A stretch of DNA of 64,000 bases from Anaerolineales bacterium (GTDB lineage: Bacteria > Chloroflexota > Anaerolineae > Anaerolineales > UBA11579). Both the position numbers and the translations under genes were made by a program. The notes below the pieces were generated by a model. It was given only the letters and a program-made list of their open reading frames with translations, did no database searches and was not told where the DNA came from. Positions 7,777 through 14,888 of the stretch are shown one piece after another. The stretch is from assembly GCA_026129255.1 (NCBI GenBank), contig JAHCIJ010000001.1, forward strand, positions 772,965 through 836,964, in the 5' to 3' direction. The stretch's first letter is position 1, and each line of letters begins with the position of its first letter.

Positions 7777-9015
7777 GTGTCCAAGTCATTCATTGCTGTT
7801 TCACAGGACGTTGAGACGCCAACAAGCTGGATCACCTCATCCAGCTTCAAATTAAGATATGCCTACGCGCGCGCTGCCGATTGTCAAAAGAACGGGGCGC
7901 CCGGCCAAGACTATCTATGCTTTTCTCACGACGCGGATACGGTCGTATTCGCACTGTGCGATGGGGTGAGTCAGTCCTTTTATGGAGACTTGGCTGCCAT
8001 GTTTCTTGGCAACTATCTCCTAGGGTGGTTGGCGGACGCAGGCAAGAAGGCTGCCACAGCCGAGGATCTTCAGGTCTATCTAGCCAGTAAGTTCACTGGC
8101 GTTGTTGCTGAAAGTCAAAAGAGGGTAAGTGAGTACATACTCCCTGAAAACTTAGCGCCGATAGTTGCGCAAGTGCTGGAAAAGAAGCGCGCCATGGGCA
8201 GCGAAAGCACCTTCATTGGTGGCCGGATAGATTTCAAAGAAGGGAACCTTAAACTCGCTTGGGGAGGCGATTCGCGGTTGAGGTTGTGGGGAAAAGGGAA
8301 TGAAGTTACTGATACGTATCTGCCAAAAGACTCGTTTCGAACCATGGAGCGCTGGTCGACCCACAAAGGCGTGGTCGGCCGGTTTCATACTTGTGTTCTA
8401 CCGCTAAGAGTAATTGACCGCATTCTTGCATACTCAGATGGCTTTTCCCGTCTTGACGCGATCTCTCACCTTATGCCACAAGACTCTGCGATTGACATGC
8501 TGATGCATGAGGCTACACAGGAGCCAAGCAGTGACGATATAAGCTTCATGGAAGTCGTGATGAATTCTGTACCCAAGCCGCGGGCACAACGTGCCAGCGC
8601 ACCCAGCCAACCATTGCTGCACCTAGACAGCAATGAAATTGCCCTGGGCTGGCAGGGCGTACCAGGATGCGAGCACTATGAAATTGAATACTCTTCGGAA
8701 AATGGCCGCCGCCACTGGTTAACAAAGACCGATAGCTGGCGGTTGCCATTCTCGCTACTGCCCGGATTAGCTGGTGCATTTCGAATACGGCCTTGGGTCT
8801 CAGGTGAACCAGGAGAATGGTCTCCCCAACTCAATTTCTCCCTGGCAGGTCAGGGTGCAACCCACTCGCTGCAAGCCTCGGAAACCCCAGCACCTATGGA
8901 GCAATTTCCTGAGCAGGTTGTCAGCAATGGGCACAGGCTTGAAGCCAGGCTTGTGGCCCTTGCAGTGGTACTCGGGGTGATCACCGGGCTTATATGCTCC
9001 GCACTTCTGCGCTGA
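7777..9015 (+). CDS. Membrane-anchored PP2C phosphatase with FN3-like domain
   Basis: A 412-aa protein starting at GTG. Residues ~30-260 form a PPM/PP2C phosphatase: QDYLCF, LCDGVS (Asp62), WGGDSRLRLW (~162), YSDGFSR (~219) and SSDDIS (~252). Residues ~270-350 look like a fibronectin type III domain (IALGWQGVPGCEHYEIEY, FRIRPW). A single C-terminal helix (ALAVVLGVITGLICSALL) ends the protein, so it is tail-anchored with the catalytic domain probably in the cytosol. It should oppose the kinase encoded 22 nt downstream, with the VWA protein as shared partner. The GTG start has no strong ribosome site; coupling from the VWA gene 9 nt upstream is likely. Confidence 0.85.
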   Translation: MSKSFIAVSQDVETPTSWITSSSFKLRYAYARAADCQKNGAPGQDYLCFSHDADTVVFALCDGVSQSFYGDLAAMFLGNYLLGWLADAGKKAATAEDLQVYLASKFTGVVAESQKRVSEYILPENLAPIVAQVLEKKRAMGSESTFIGGRIDFKEGNLKLAWGGDSRLRLWGKGNEVTDTYLPKDSFRTMERWSTHKGVVGRFHTCVLPLRVIDRILAYSDGFSRLDAISHLMPQDSAIDMLMHEATQEPSSDDISFMEVVMNSVPKPRAQRASAPSQPLLHLDSNEIALGWQGVPGCEHYEIEYSSENGRRHWLTKTDSWRLPFSLLPGLAGAFRIRPWVSGEPGEWSPQLNFSLAGQGATHSLQASETPAPMEQFPEQVVSNGHRLEARLVALAVVLGVITGLICSALLR

Positions 9016-9037
9016 GCCAGAATGCATAGGGACAAAC

Positions 9038-11116
9038 ATGGTATATCGGCCAAAAATTAAGGATTCGCTACTGATCGATGGAGAGAAGTTCACCATTCAG
9101 GAACACCCCACTGCGCAGGGGATGCCTTATGGACAAACCGGGCGCCGCGCCACTGTATACCAAATTCGCTCCACTACTAGCCGAGAACTCAAAGCTCTGA
9201 AGGTGTTTACACTCGCCTTCCGCCGCCAATGGACCGCAACTGAGCTAAAAATACTCAATACGCTTGCCAAGACGCCTGGTTTACAAGCCGCCCAGAGAAT
9301 GATGCTGGCGCCCAGCTCGCACGCCGAGCTTCTTAAAAAGGAACCTGACCTCATTTATGCCCAAGTGATGCCCTGGGTAAATGGCAAAACTTGGCAAGAA
9401 ATCATTCTCACACGCGAGCCATTGAACTCAAAAGAAAGCCTCGAGCTAGCCAAAGGGCTGGCTGGCCTGCTCGCCAAGCTGGAGACCAGAGGCATGGCGC
9501 ATTGCGATCTTTCTGGTCCCAACGTCATGGTGCAAAGAGGAAACCAAGTTGCCCTAGTTGATTTAGAAGAGGTGTATGCAGAAGGGCTAGGCGAACCAAA
9601 ACGGAAGCCTGCTGGTTCTGAAGGATACGCACACCTCAGCGTCAGCAAAGGGGTCTGGTCGCCCGAGGCGGACCGCTTTGCATCCGCGGTGCTGCTGGGC
9701 GAAATGCTGTGTTGGTGCGATGCCGCTGTGCGGGAAGCCGCTTATGGAGAGCAGTACTTTAGCCCCAAGGATATGCAAATAGAGGGCAAGCGCTTTAGCT
9801 TGATGCATCGTACACTGCAGGAAAAATGGGGAGATGAAATTGCGGGTCTATTCGAAAAAGCTTGGAAAAGCAAAACCCTTAGGGGCTGCCCAACAGCAGA
9901 AGAATGGCAAAAAGCCCTCATTATCAGCGAGAAGGAACAGACTGAGCGAAGCTTAAATCAGGTTGAGACTCTGATGCAGGCAGGCAAGCTGCATGAGGTT
10001 GTAGCGCTTGCCGAGGAAATCTATGCTTTCGCGCCGCTCAGGGGCAACCTTCCACTAACGCGTGCGCTCATGAAGCTTGCCGCCGAAGAAGAAAAGCAAG
10101 GACGAGCGAGCGCAGCCCGCGCCCACTATGAGCGTGCTTACAAAATTCATCCAACGGGCAATGTAGGCTATGAGCTTGCAAAAAATGTAAGGCGTTTACA
10201 GAGTGAAACCAAGTCCCCAGTCAAAAAAGCAAAACAGCCATCTCGACCGGCCCGCAAGTATGCGAAACGCACCGAGAGACCAGTAGAAGACGAGCCACGC
10301 CCTGGCATGGATCAAAGTATATGGCTGTGGGCAGGAGTCCTTGTCCTGATCCTCTTTTGGCTATACCTCATTTCGAATCCAGGTAGACAGCCTAGCGTCC
10401 CTGCCCCCGCCCCCGCAGCTACCGTGGCTCAACCAATGCCAACGCGAACAGCGGCCCCCACATCCACGCGGATTCCCAGTACGGCCACGCCGTCTCCGCA
10501 GGCTCGGCAGTCCCCTCAGCTGGCGCAGGCGGAGCAATGGCCCTTTGTCCTTTACGATGACTTTGCGTCAAACAATAATCACTGGATACTTGGCGAACTA
10601 GGCTACAGTGACAGTGATTGGCGGGCTACGGGCGGGCTTTCAAACCAGGCACTTTATTGGCAAGTGACCCAATCATCACCTTCAGGGGTCTATTTCAGGG
10701 ATTATCCCTGGCCACAAGATGAACTGGAGACCTTCTACTTTTACGTATGGGCCTGGCAGGAATACGGACAGCCAGAAACAGCCTGCTATGGCATCAGCTT
10801 TAGAGAAAATGAAGCGGGTTATTACCTGCTTGCTGTATGCCAAGACTCTAGCTACCAGGTGTTTGCACTGGTTGGCGATACCTGGGAAACGATAAAGCCT
10901 TGGACCTATACAGCCGATATTTATAACACTCAGCCAAATCAAATTGGCGTGCTTGCCTATGGCTCACAATACCATATCGTTATCAACCACACAGTCGTGT
11001 ACACATTTAGAGACACACGCTTGCAGAGTGGGATAACTTCGCTGGTCATGTGGGCCTCTGCGCCAAACGACACGCCTACTTATTACTTTTGGGACCTTGT
11101 AATTCAATCTCCTTAG
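9038..11116 (+). CDS. Transmembrane Ser/Thr kinase with external sensor-like domain
   Basis: A 692-aa protein. Kinase domain ~10-300: ATP-binding Lys55 in LKALKVF, catalytic loop HCDLSGPNV (His155, Asp157, Asn162; HCD instead of HRD) and metal-binding Asp175 in VDLEE where DFG is usual. A short helical TPR-like region follows (~310-390), then a basic linker, one membrane helix at ~428-445 (WLWAGVLVLILFWLYLIS) and a Pro/Thr-rich spacer. The outer domain (~500-692) is rich in Trp and Tyr and resembles a concanavalin/LamG-like beta sandwich. It is third in the VWA-PP2C-kinase operon. Probably it senses an outside ligand and phosphorylates a module partner; the ligand is unknown. Confidence 0.85.
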   Translation: MVYRPKIKDSLLIDGEKFTIQEHPTAQGMPYGQTGRRATVYQIRSTTSRELKALKVFTLAFRRQWTATELKILNTLAKTPGLQAAQRMMLAPSSHAELLKKEPDLIYAQVMPWVNGKTWQEIILTREPLNSKESLELAKGLAGLLAKLETRGMAHCDLSGPNVMVQRGNQVALVDLEEVYAEGLGEPKRKPAGSEGYAHLSVSKGVWSPEADRFASAVLLGEMLCWCDAAVREAAYGEQYFSPKDMQIEGKRFSLMHRTLQEKWGDEIAGLFEKAWKSKTLRGCPTAEEWQKALIISEKEQTERSLNQVETLMQAGKLHEVVALAEEIYAFAPLRGNLPLTRALMKLAAEEEKQGRASAARAHYERAYKIHPTGNVGYELAKNVRRLQSETKSPVKKAKQPSRPARKYAKRTERPVEDEPRPGMDQSIWLWAGVLVLILFWLYLISNPGRQPSVPAPAPAATVAQPMPTRTAAPTSTRIPSTATPSPQARQSPQLAQAEQWPFVLYDDFASNNNHWILGELGYSDSDWRATGGLSNQALYWQVTQSSPSGVYFRDYPWPQDELETFYFYVWAWQEYGQPETACYGISFRENEAGYYLLAVCQDSSYQVFALVGDTWETIKPWTYTADIYNTQPNQIGVLAYGSQYHIVINHTVVYTFRDTRLQSGITSLVMWASAPNDTPTYYFWDLVIQSP

Positions 11117-11149
11117 TAAGTTGCAAAAGAGGATGCAACGAGCAAAGAA

Positions 11150-11920
11150 TCATTCCAGCTTGTTTAGCGCACCACCAGCGACAATTGCAATCAATCCCAG
11201 AAGCGTACCCCAAAGCCCTAATTCAAAATTGACCGTAAATCCTGCATCACGGCTGCCTACCAACTCCTGAAAGAAGTCATAACGAGAGTACATAGCCAAC
11301 AAACCCACCAAACCCAAACCAACTGGCCCCAAAACTTTTACCTGTTCGCTATTGTCTCCGCTGAAAAACCGGTAGGCAAGATAAATAGCACCCAATGCCG
11401 CCAGAAGCACCAGCCATAAAGCCGGGCCACCTTCAACAGGCTGCCCCATGAACGAAAAACCGCTTGCCAAATCTGCCCCATTAAGACTCAGGCTACTTTG
11501 ACCACAGGCAACAGTGACCCATGGCAAGAAAAAGCAAATCAAAACGCCCAGGGCGCCACTCGTGCTAGCCTTAAAACCGCGCGTCAGACTGCCCCAGAAA
11601 TCGGAAGCAGCCTGCGCGGACACCAGCGGCGGATGCTGAACCGCTGGTTCGTTATCCGCATACTGATCGCGGCTACGCTGAGCTGGGCGTGCTGCGGGAG
11701 TCTCCGCTAGATGAGCGCCACACTCAGGGCAAAAATTAGCAGATCTTTTGAGCTTTTCCCCACAATTGGGGCAGAATGCCGTGGCGGCAGCCCTCGGCTC
11801 TGCAGCCGTGGGAGTTACAGTTGCACGCCTGCTCTCGCGCTCCTTTGCTCCGCTACTTTCTTGCTTCTCACCACCTAGTGGTCGAAATCCCTTAAGCGGA
11901 GACCCATCGTTTTGGCTCAT
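11150..11920 (-). CDS. Zinc-ribbon membrane protein with SPLKGFRPL motif
   Basis: A 256-aa protein of no named family that I recognise. The N-terminus MSQNDGSPLKGFRPLGG is followed by a charged, Ser/Thr-bearing linker, a zinc ribbon (CPNCG ... CPECG, ~residues 50-70), another disordered linker and a membrane part with about four hydrophobic segments (LGVLICFFLPWVTVACG, LWLVLLAALGAIYLAY and two more). The same N-terminal motif and ribbon occur in the protein encoded upstream at 11943-12851. It converges on the kinase gene with only 33 nt between them. Inference: substrate or output protein of the kinase/phosphatase pair. Confidence 0.75.
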   Translation of the reverse strand: MSQNDGSPLKGFRPLGGEKQESSGAKERESRRATVTPTAAEPRAAATAFCPNCGEKLKRSANFCPECGAHLAETPAARPAQRSRDQYADNEPAVQHPPLVSAQAASDFWGSLTRGFKASTSGALGVLICFFLPWVTVACGQSSLSLNGADLASGFSFMGQPVEGGPALWLVLLAALGAIYLAYRFFSGDNSEQVKVLGPVGLGLVGLLAMYSRYDFFQELVGSRDAGFTVNFELGLWGTLLGLIAIVAGGALNKLE

Positions 11921-11942
11921 ACAACTCTCCTTAGCCTAGTTA

Positions 11943-12851
11943 TCAAAACTCACCAATCGCAGAAGGATCCAACTCAACATCTGCCTTGCTTAATGCAAAT
12001 TCCAAAGAGCCCATCACTGCCTGGAACAAAAGCTTGCTTTTCTCGCGCTCAGGGCTGTCATCATTAAATGGCGACTTGCCTCTCAGCATTCCAAAACCAG
12101 CAATCAGCGCCACCAAGCCAATGCCTGTCCAGAAGAAAAGCAACCCAATAGCGAAGACAAAAGCACCAAGGCCACTGGAGCGGCCAGTTTGTCTGGGAGA
12201 AAGTTCGTAATGCTTGACCTCCAGCAAAAGATCATTGCCATACGACTCCAGGCAAATCAGAGTGCTAGCAATTTCGCTGGCTCGCACGGAGCTTAGAACT
12301 GCATCGGGTTTCATTTTTTTACTTACTACAAAATACTGTCTGTCCCCATTTTCGATCAGAGTGGTTTCAGCACCGGGGATATTGCGTTTGACTATCTGGG
12401 AGATGAGGGCATTCCTGGCAAGGTCTGCTTTGCTGCCCTGCAGAGTAAATATCGTAGAAAAGCTGATAACTTCAACACCAAATTCATTCTTAAGCGAGCG
12501 GACATTTCTGGCGCTGTGATGCGTTTTATTTGCAGATGCAATTGGAAATGGTTCTGGCCTATTACGAAGCTGGGGCGCATCCAGAGGCTCACTGATCTGC
12601 CCGCTAGGCTCGATAGGCTCCCCACAGTTAACGCAAAAATTAGTAGCAGAAGATAGCTCAAACCCGCACTCAGAGCAAAACTCGGCTGCTGAGAAGGGCT
12701 GCCTTCTTTGCGGACGTGGAGCAGGCTTGCGGTCTGTGAGCTTCTTGGGCGGATTCGCTTTAGGCTCGGGCCGAGGCTCATGCCCCTTCCCTGCTCCTGA
12801 AGAGCCATCCAATGGTCTAAATCCCTTCAATGGGGATTCGCTTTTACTCAT
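11943..12851 (-). CDS. Zinc-ribbon membrane protein with SPLKGFRPL motif (larger)
   Basis: A 302-aa protein. It opens with MSKSESPLKGFRPLDG, nearly identical to its downstream neighbour, followed by a Pro/Lys-rich linker and a zinc ribbon (FCSECG ... FCVNCG, ~residues 60-80). A globular alpha/beta part follows (~115-215, including FGVEVISFSTIFTL and QYFVVSKKMK), then a paired membrane segment (GAFVFAIGLLFFWTGIGLVALIAGFG) and an acidic C-terminal tail. The two genes are 22 nt apart and probably co-transcribed; a ribosome site (GGTGAGGTG) precedes the ATG. The conserved Ser-Pro-Leu-Lys start could be a kinase target or a protein-binding peptide; that is a guess. Confidence 0.75.
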   Translation of the reverse strand: MSKSESPLKGFRPLDGSSGAGKGHEPRPEPKANPPKKLTDRKPAPRPQRRQPFSAAEFCSECGFELSSATNFCVNCGEPIEPSGQISEPLDAPQLRNRPEPFPIASANKTHHSARNVRSLKNEFGVEVISFSTIFTLQGSKADLARNALISQIVKRNIPGAETTLIENGDRQYFVVSKKMKPDAVLSSVRASEIASTLICLESYGNDLLLEVKHYELSPRQTGRSSGLGAFVFAIGLLFFWTGIGLVALIAGFGMLRGKSPFNDDSPEREKSKLLFQAVMGSLEFALSKADVELDPSAIGEF

Positions 12852-12896
12852 TCACCTCACCTTTGCTCGCCAGTCTATCATAATTGGAAGCAGAAC

Positions 12897-12929
12897 AAAA
12901 AAGACCGAGCTTTCGCTCGGTCCTTTTTA
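12897..12929. terminator. Hairpin terminator
   Basis: Stem GACCGAGC / GCTCGGTC with loop TTTC, preceded by A6 and followed by CTTTTT. It can end trxA transcription on the minus strand (A-run read as T-run); it also insulates the accessory block. Confidence 0.85.
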
Positions 12930-12944
12930 GTTCTGTGCTCAGTG

Positions 12945-13304
12945 CTAGTTTACGTCTGCTGCGGGTTTGGAGGCTACATCGACGAATTGGTCGAAGAGCT
13001 CGCGCAGCATGGGCTCGGGCAACGCACCGACCTGGCGGTGCACCAACTTGCCGCCGGCGACGAAGAGCATGGTGGGGATGCCGCGCACATCAAACTGGCC
13101 GGCCCACTGGGGGTTCTCGTCGGTGTTGACTTTGGCGATGACTACTTTGCCGGCATACTCCTGGGCAAACTTGTCCAAGATGGGGGCTACGGCGCGGCAG
13201 GGGCCACACCACGGCGCCCAAAAGTCCACCACTACGGGTGTTTCAGATTGCAAGACAGCCTTCTCAAAGGCTTCATCGGTTACGTGTACAGGTTCGTTGA
13301 TCAT
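12945..13304 (-). CDS. trxA: Thioredoxin
   Basis: Cytosolic disulfide reductase of 119 aa, the normal thioredoxin length. The active site is WAPWCGPC (family WCGPC), the cis-Pro segment is RGIPTMLFV, and the buried Asp lies in VVDFWAPW. The frame extends to 13349, but the ATG at 13304 is chosen because GGAGCAAGA sits directly upstream and MINEPVHVTDEAF matches the usual thioredoxin start. No thioredoxin reductase is encoded in this window. A stem-loop terminator lies just downstream at 12897-12929. Confidence 0.96.
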   Translation of the reverse strand: MINEPVHVTDEAFEKAVLQSETPVVVDFWAPWCGPCRAVAPILDKFAQEYAGKVVIAKVNTDENPQWAGQFDVRGIPTMLFVAGGKLVHRQVGALPEPMLRELFDQFVDVASKPAADVN

Positions 13305-13410
13305 TCTTGCTCCATGGTTGGGTTCTACGTCATAGATGCGCCAAGGCATGACAATCTTACCGTCTTCCCCAAGCTGGCGCTTGCAATGCCCTTAAGGAGA
13401 TGCGTTGTAT

Positions 13411-13471
13411 CCAACAGGGCTGGCTTGTGCAAAGGCTGCTCAGATGCCCTTTGCTGCACTCAGGGCGACAC
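13411..13471. repeat. CAACAGGGCTGG...CAGGGCGACA repeat, copy 2
   Basis: Second copy of the element at 3095-3154: same CAACAGGGCTGG start, then GATGCCCTTTGCTGC and CTCAGGGCGACA. It lies in the 225-nt gap between trxA and scpA. Confidence 0.7.
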
Positions 13472-13517
13472 ATGCGCTGCTATGCAGAGCGATCGGAGTG
13501 CGCAGGTAGCGCAGGAG

Positions 13518-13523
13518 TATAAT
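13518..13523 (+). promoter_or_regulatory. -10 box fixing the GTG start of scpA
   Basis: Perfect TATAAT with 6 nt to the GTG at 13530; no ribosome-binding site. This indicates a leaderless mRNA starting with GTG. Confidence 0.6.
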
Positions 13524-13529
13524 GCCCGC

Positions 13530-14309
13530 GTGGTTTCCCTTTTGCATCGAGATGCCCCCCAACCGTATACCGTAGACACGCCGGTCTACCAAGGCCCGCT
13601 GGACCTGCTGCTGCAGTTGATTGAGCGCGCCGAGCTGGATATTACCAAGCTGGCGCTGGCGCAGGTGACGGACCAGTTCCTGGGCTACATGCGCACGCTG
13701 CAAGAACTCAAAGCCGAGCGCGTGTCTGAGTTCTTGGTGGTGGCGGCACGCCTGATGCAGATCAAGTCTGAGGCGCTGCTGCCCCGCCCCGTCGTGCGCC
13801 AGCCAGACGAAGAAGACCCCGGCGAGGCGCTGGTGCAGCAGCTGCTGCTCTACAAGCGCTTCAAGGAGCTGGCCAGCCTGCTGACCCTGCGCCAGGATAC
13901 GGCGTTGCGCAGCTACCTGCGCATGGCGCCGCCGCCCAAAGTGGAAGGCCGCCTGGACCTAAGCGGCATGACCGCCGAAGACGTGTTCCGCGCGGCGATG
14001 AAGGTGCATACGCGGGCGGATGCCCGTGCGCCCCTGCGCACAGTGGTGGCTGCGCCGCGGGTGACGATCCGCGAGAAGATCAAGGCTATCGCCGATGTGC
14101 TGCGCCACAAGACTATGACGACGTTCCGCGAGCTGGTCTCCGGCACGCCTGACCGCTTGCATGTGGTGGTGACCTTCCTGGCGATGCTGGAGCTGGTGCG
14201 CCGCTACCGTATTGCGGCCAAACAAGAGGAGTTGTTCCAGGAGATCGAGCTGCGCCGCGATGACAACTGGAACGAGACCCTCGACTTTGAGTTGGAGTTT
14301 ACGGAGTAA
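13530..14309 (+). CDS. scpA: Segregation and condensation protein A
   Basis: ScpA kleisin that bridges the two heads of SMC in the condensin complex; 259 aa is the normal length. Visible family features are YQGPLDLLLQLIERAELDI near the start, the helical EFLVVAARLMQIKSEALLP, and a C-terminal winged-helix part (FRELVSGTPDRLHVVVTFLAMLELV). The frame is open further upstream to 12942, but that region lies over trxA on the other strand. The GTG at 13530, 6 nt behind TATAAT, gives the proper N-terminus. smc is in the same window (22691-26281), not adjacent; scpB, which often follows, is absent here. Confidence 0.92.
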   Translation: MVSLLHRDAPQPYTVDTPVYQGPLDLLLQLIERAELDITKLALAQVTDQFLGYMRTLQELKAERVSEFLVVAARLMQIKSEALLPRPVVRQPDEEDPGEALVQQLLLYKRFKELASLLTLRQDTALRSYLRMAPPPKVEGRLDLSGMTAEDVFRAAMKVHTRADARAPLRTVVAAPRVTIREKIKAIADVLRHKTMTTFRELVSGTPDRLHVVVTFLAMLELVRRYRIAAKQEELFQEIELRRDDNWNETLDFELEFTE

Positions 14310-14342
14310 GGGCTGTTTCAAAGACCAGATAGGCTTTTCTTG

Positions 14343-14410
14343 TCCTAAGGATTCCTCGGCTGTAAAGTCTGCGTTGAAGGGTGAGCTCATTACACCGCCT
14401 CGGAATGACG
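14343..14410. repeat. CATTCCGAG-family half repeat
   Basis: CCTAAGGATTCCTCGG at the left and CCTCGGAATGACG at the right: the right half of the element found complete 19 nt downstream. Confidence 0.8.
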
Positions 14411-14428
14411 TAGATTTCTCAACCATCC

Positions 14429-14573
14429 CGTCATTCCGAGCCTGAGCGAAGCGAATGGCGAGGAATCCTTTAGGGCATTCCAAGTACAAGCTGGACTTTT
14501 ATTGCCCTAAAGGATTCCTCGGCTCTCTGCATGGCAGTCTTAGTAGCATCTGAAATGCCGCCTCGGAATGACG
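14429..14573. repeat. CATTCCGAG palindromic element, full copy
   Basis: Outer arms CGTCATTCCGAG / CTCGGAATGACG and inner arms GGAATCCTTTAGGGCA / TGCCCTAAAGGATTCC form a long two-part hairpin. It ends only 9 nt before the GIY-YIG start codon. Confidence 0.9.
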
Positions 14574-14582
14574 TGCTTACCT

Positions 14583-14888
14583 ATGCCATACTACGTATAT
14601 ATCCTAGCAAATCGCACACGTACTATATACACCGGCGTAACCAGCAACCTAGAAGGTCGAATAGCACAGCATAAATCCAAAGCTCAGGTTGGCTTCACTC
14701 AAAAGTACGACACTACCAAACTGGTTTATTATGAGGAGCATGCAACAGCGCTTGAAGCTATTGCTCGTGAAAAGCAAGTTAAAGCGTACAGAAGAGAAAA
14801 GAAGGTTGCTCTCATCAACGCACTCAACCCCAAGTGGCAAGACCTAGCTGAGGATTGGGAACCGAATGCCCACGAAGAAGACGACTAA
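14583..14888 (+). CDS. GIY-YIG domain protein
   Basis: Small stand-alone GIY-YIG nuclease-superfamily protein (UPF0213/YhbQ-like), 101 aa. MPYYVYILAN and IYTGVT are the GIY and YIG strands (here YVY and YTG). A later EEHATALEAIAREKQVKAY carries the usual Glu-rich helix and YRREKK follows. Biochemical role is unresolved for most of this family. An in-frame ATG at 14568 lies inside a repeat arm (GGAATGACG), so the ATG at 14583 (MPYYVYIL, the standard family start) is preferred. The codon usage is less GC-rich than neighbours. It overlaps the E1 gene by 23 nt and sits directly behind two palindromic repeats. Confidence 0.85.
   Translation: MPYYVYILANRTRTIYTGVTSNLEGRIAQHKSKAQVGFTQKYDTTKLVYYEEHATALEAIAREKQVKAYRREKKVALINALNPKWQDLAEDWEPNAHEEDD

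Noticed and set aside
11121-11138. Terminator between the kinase and zinc-ribbon genes
   Set aside because: TTGCA/TGCAA arms are short and no T-run follows on either strand.
12942-13529. N-terminal extension of ScpA
   Set aside because: The open frame runs over trxA and repeat DNA. The GTG at 13530 with TATAAT 6 nt upstream gives the normal ScpA N-terminus.
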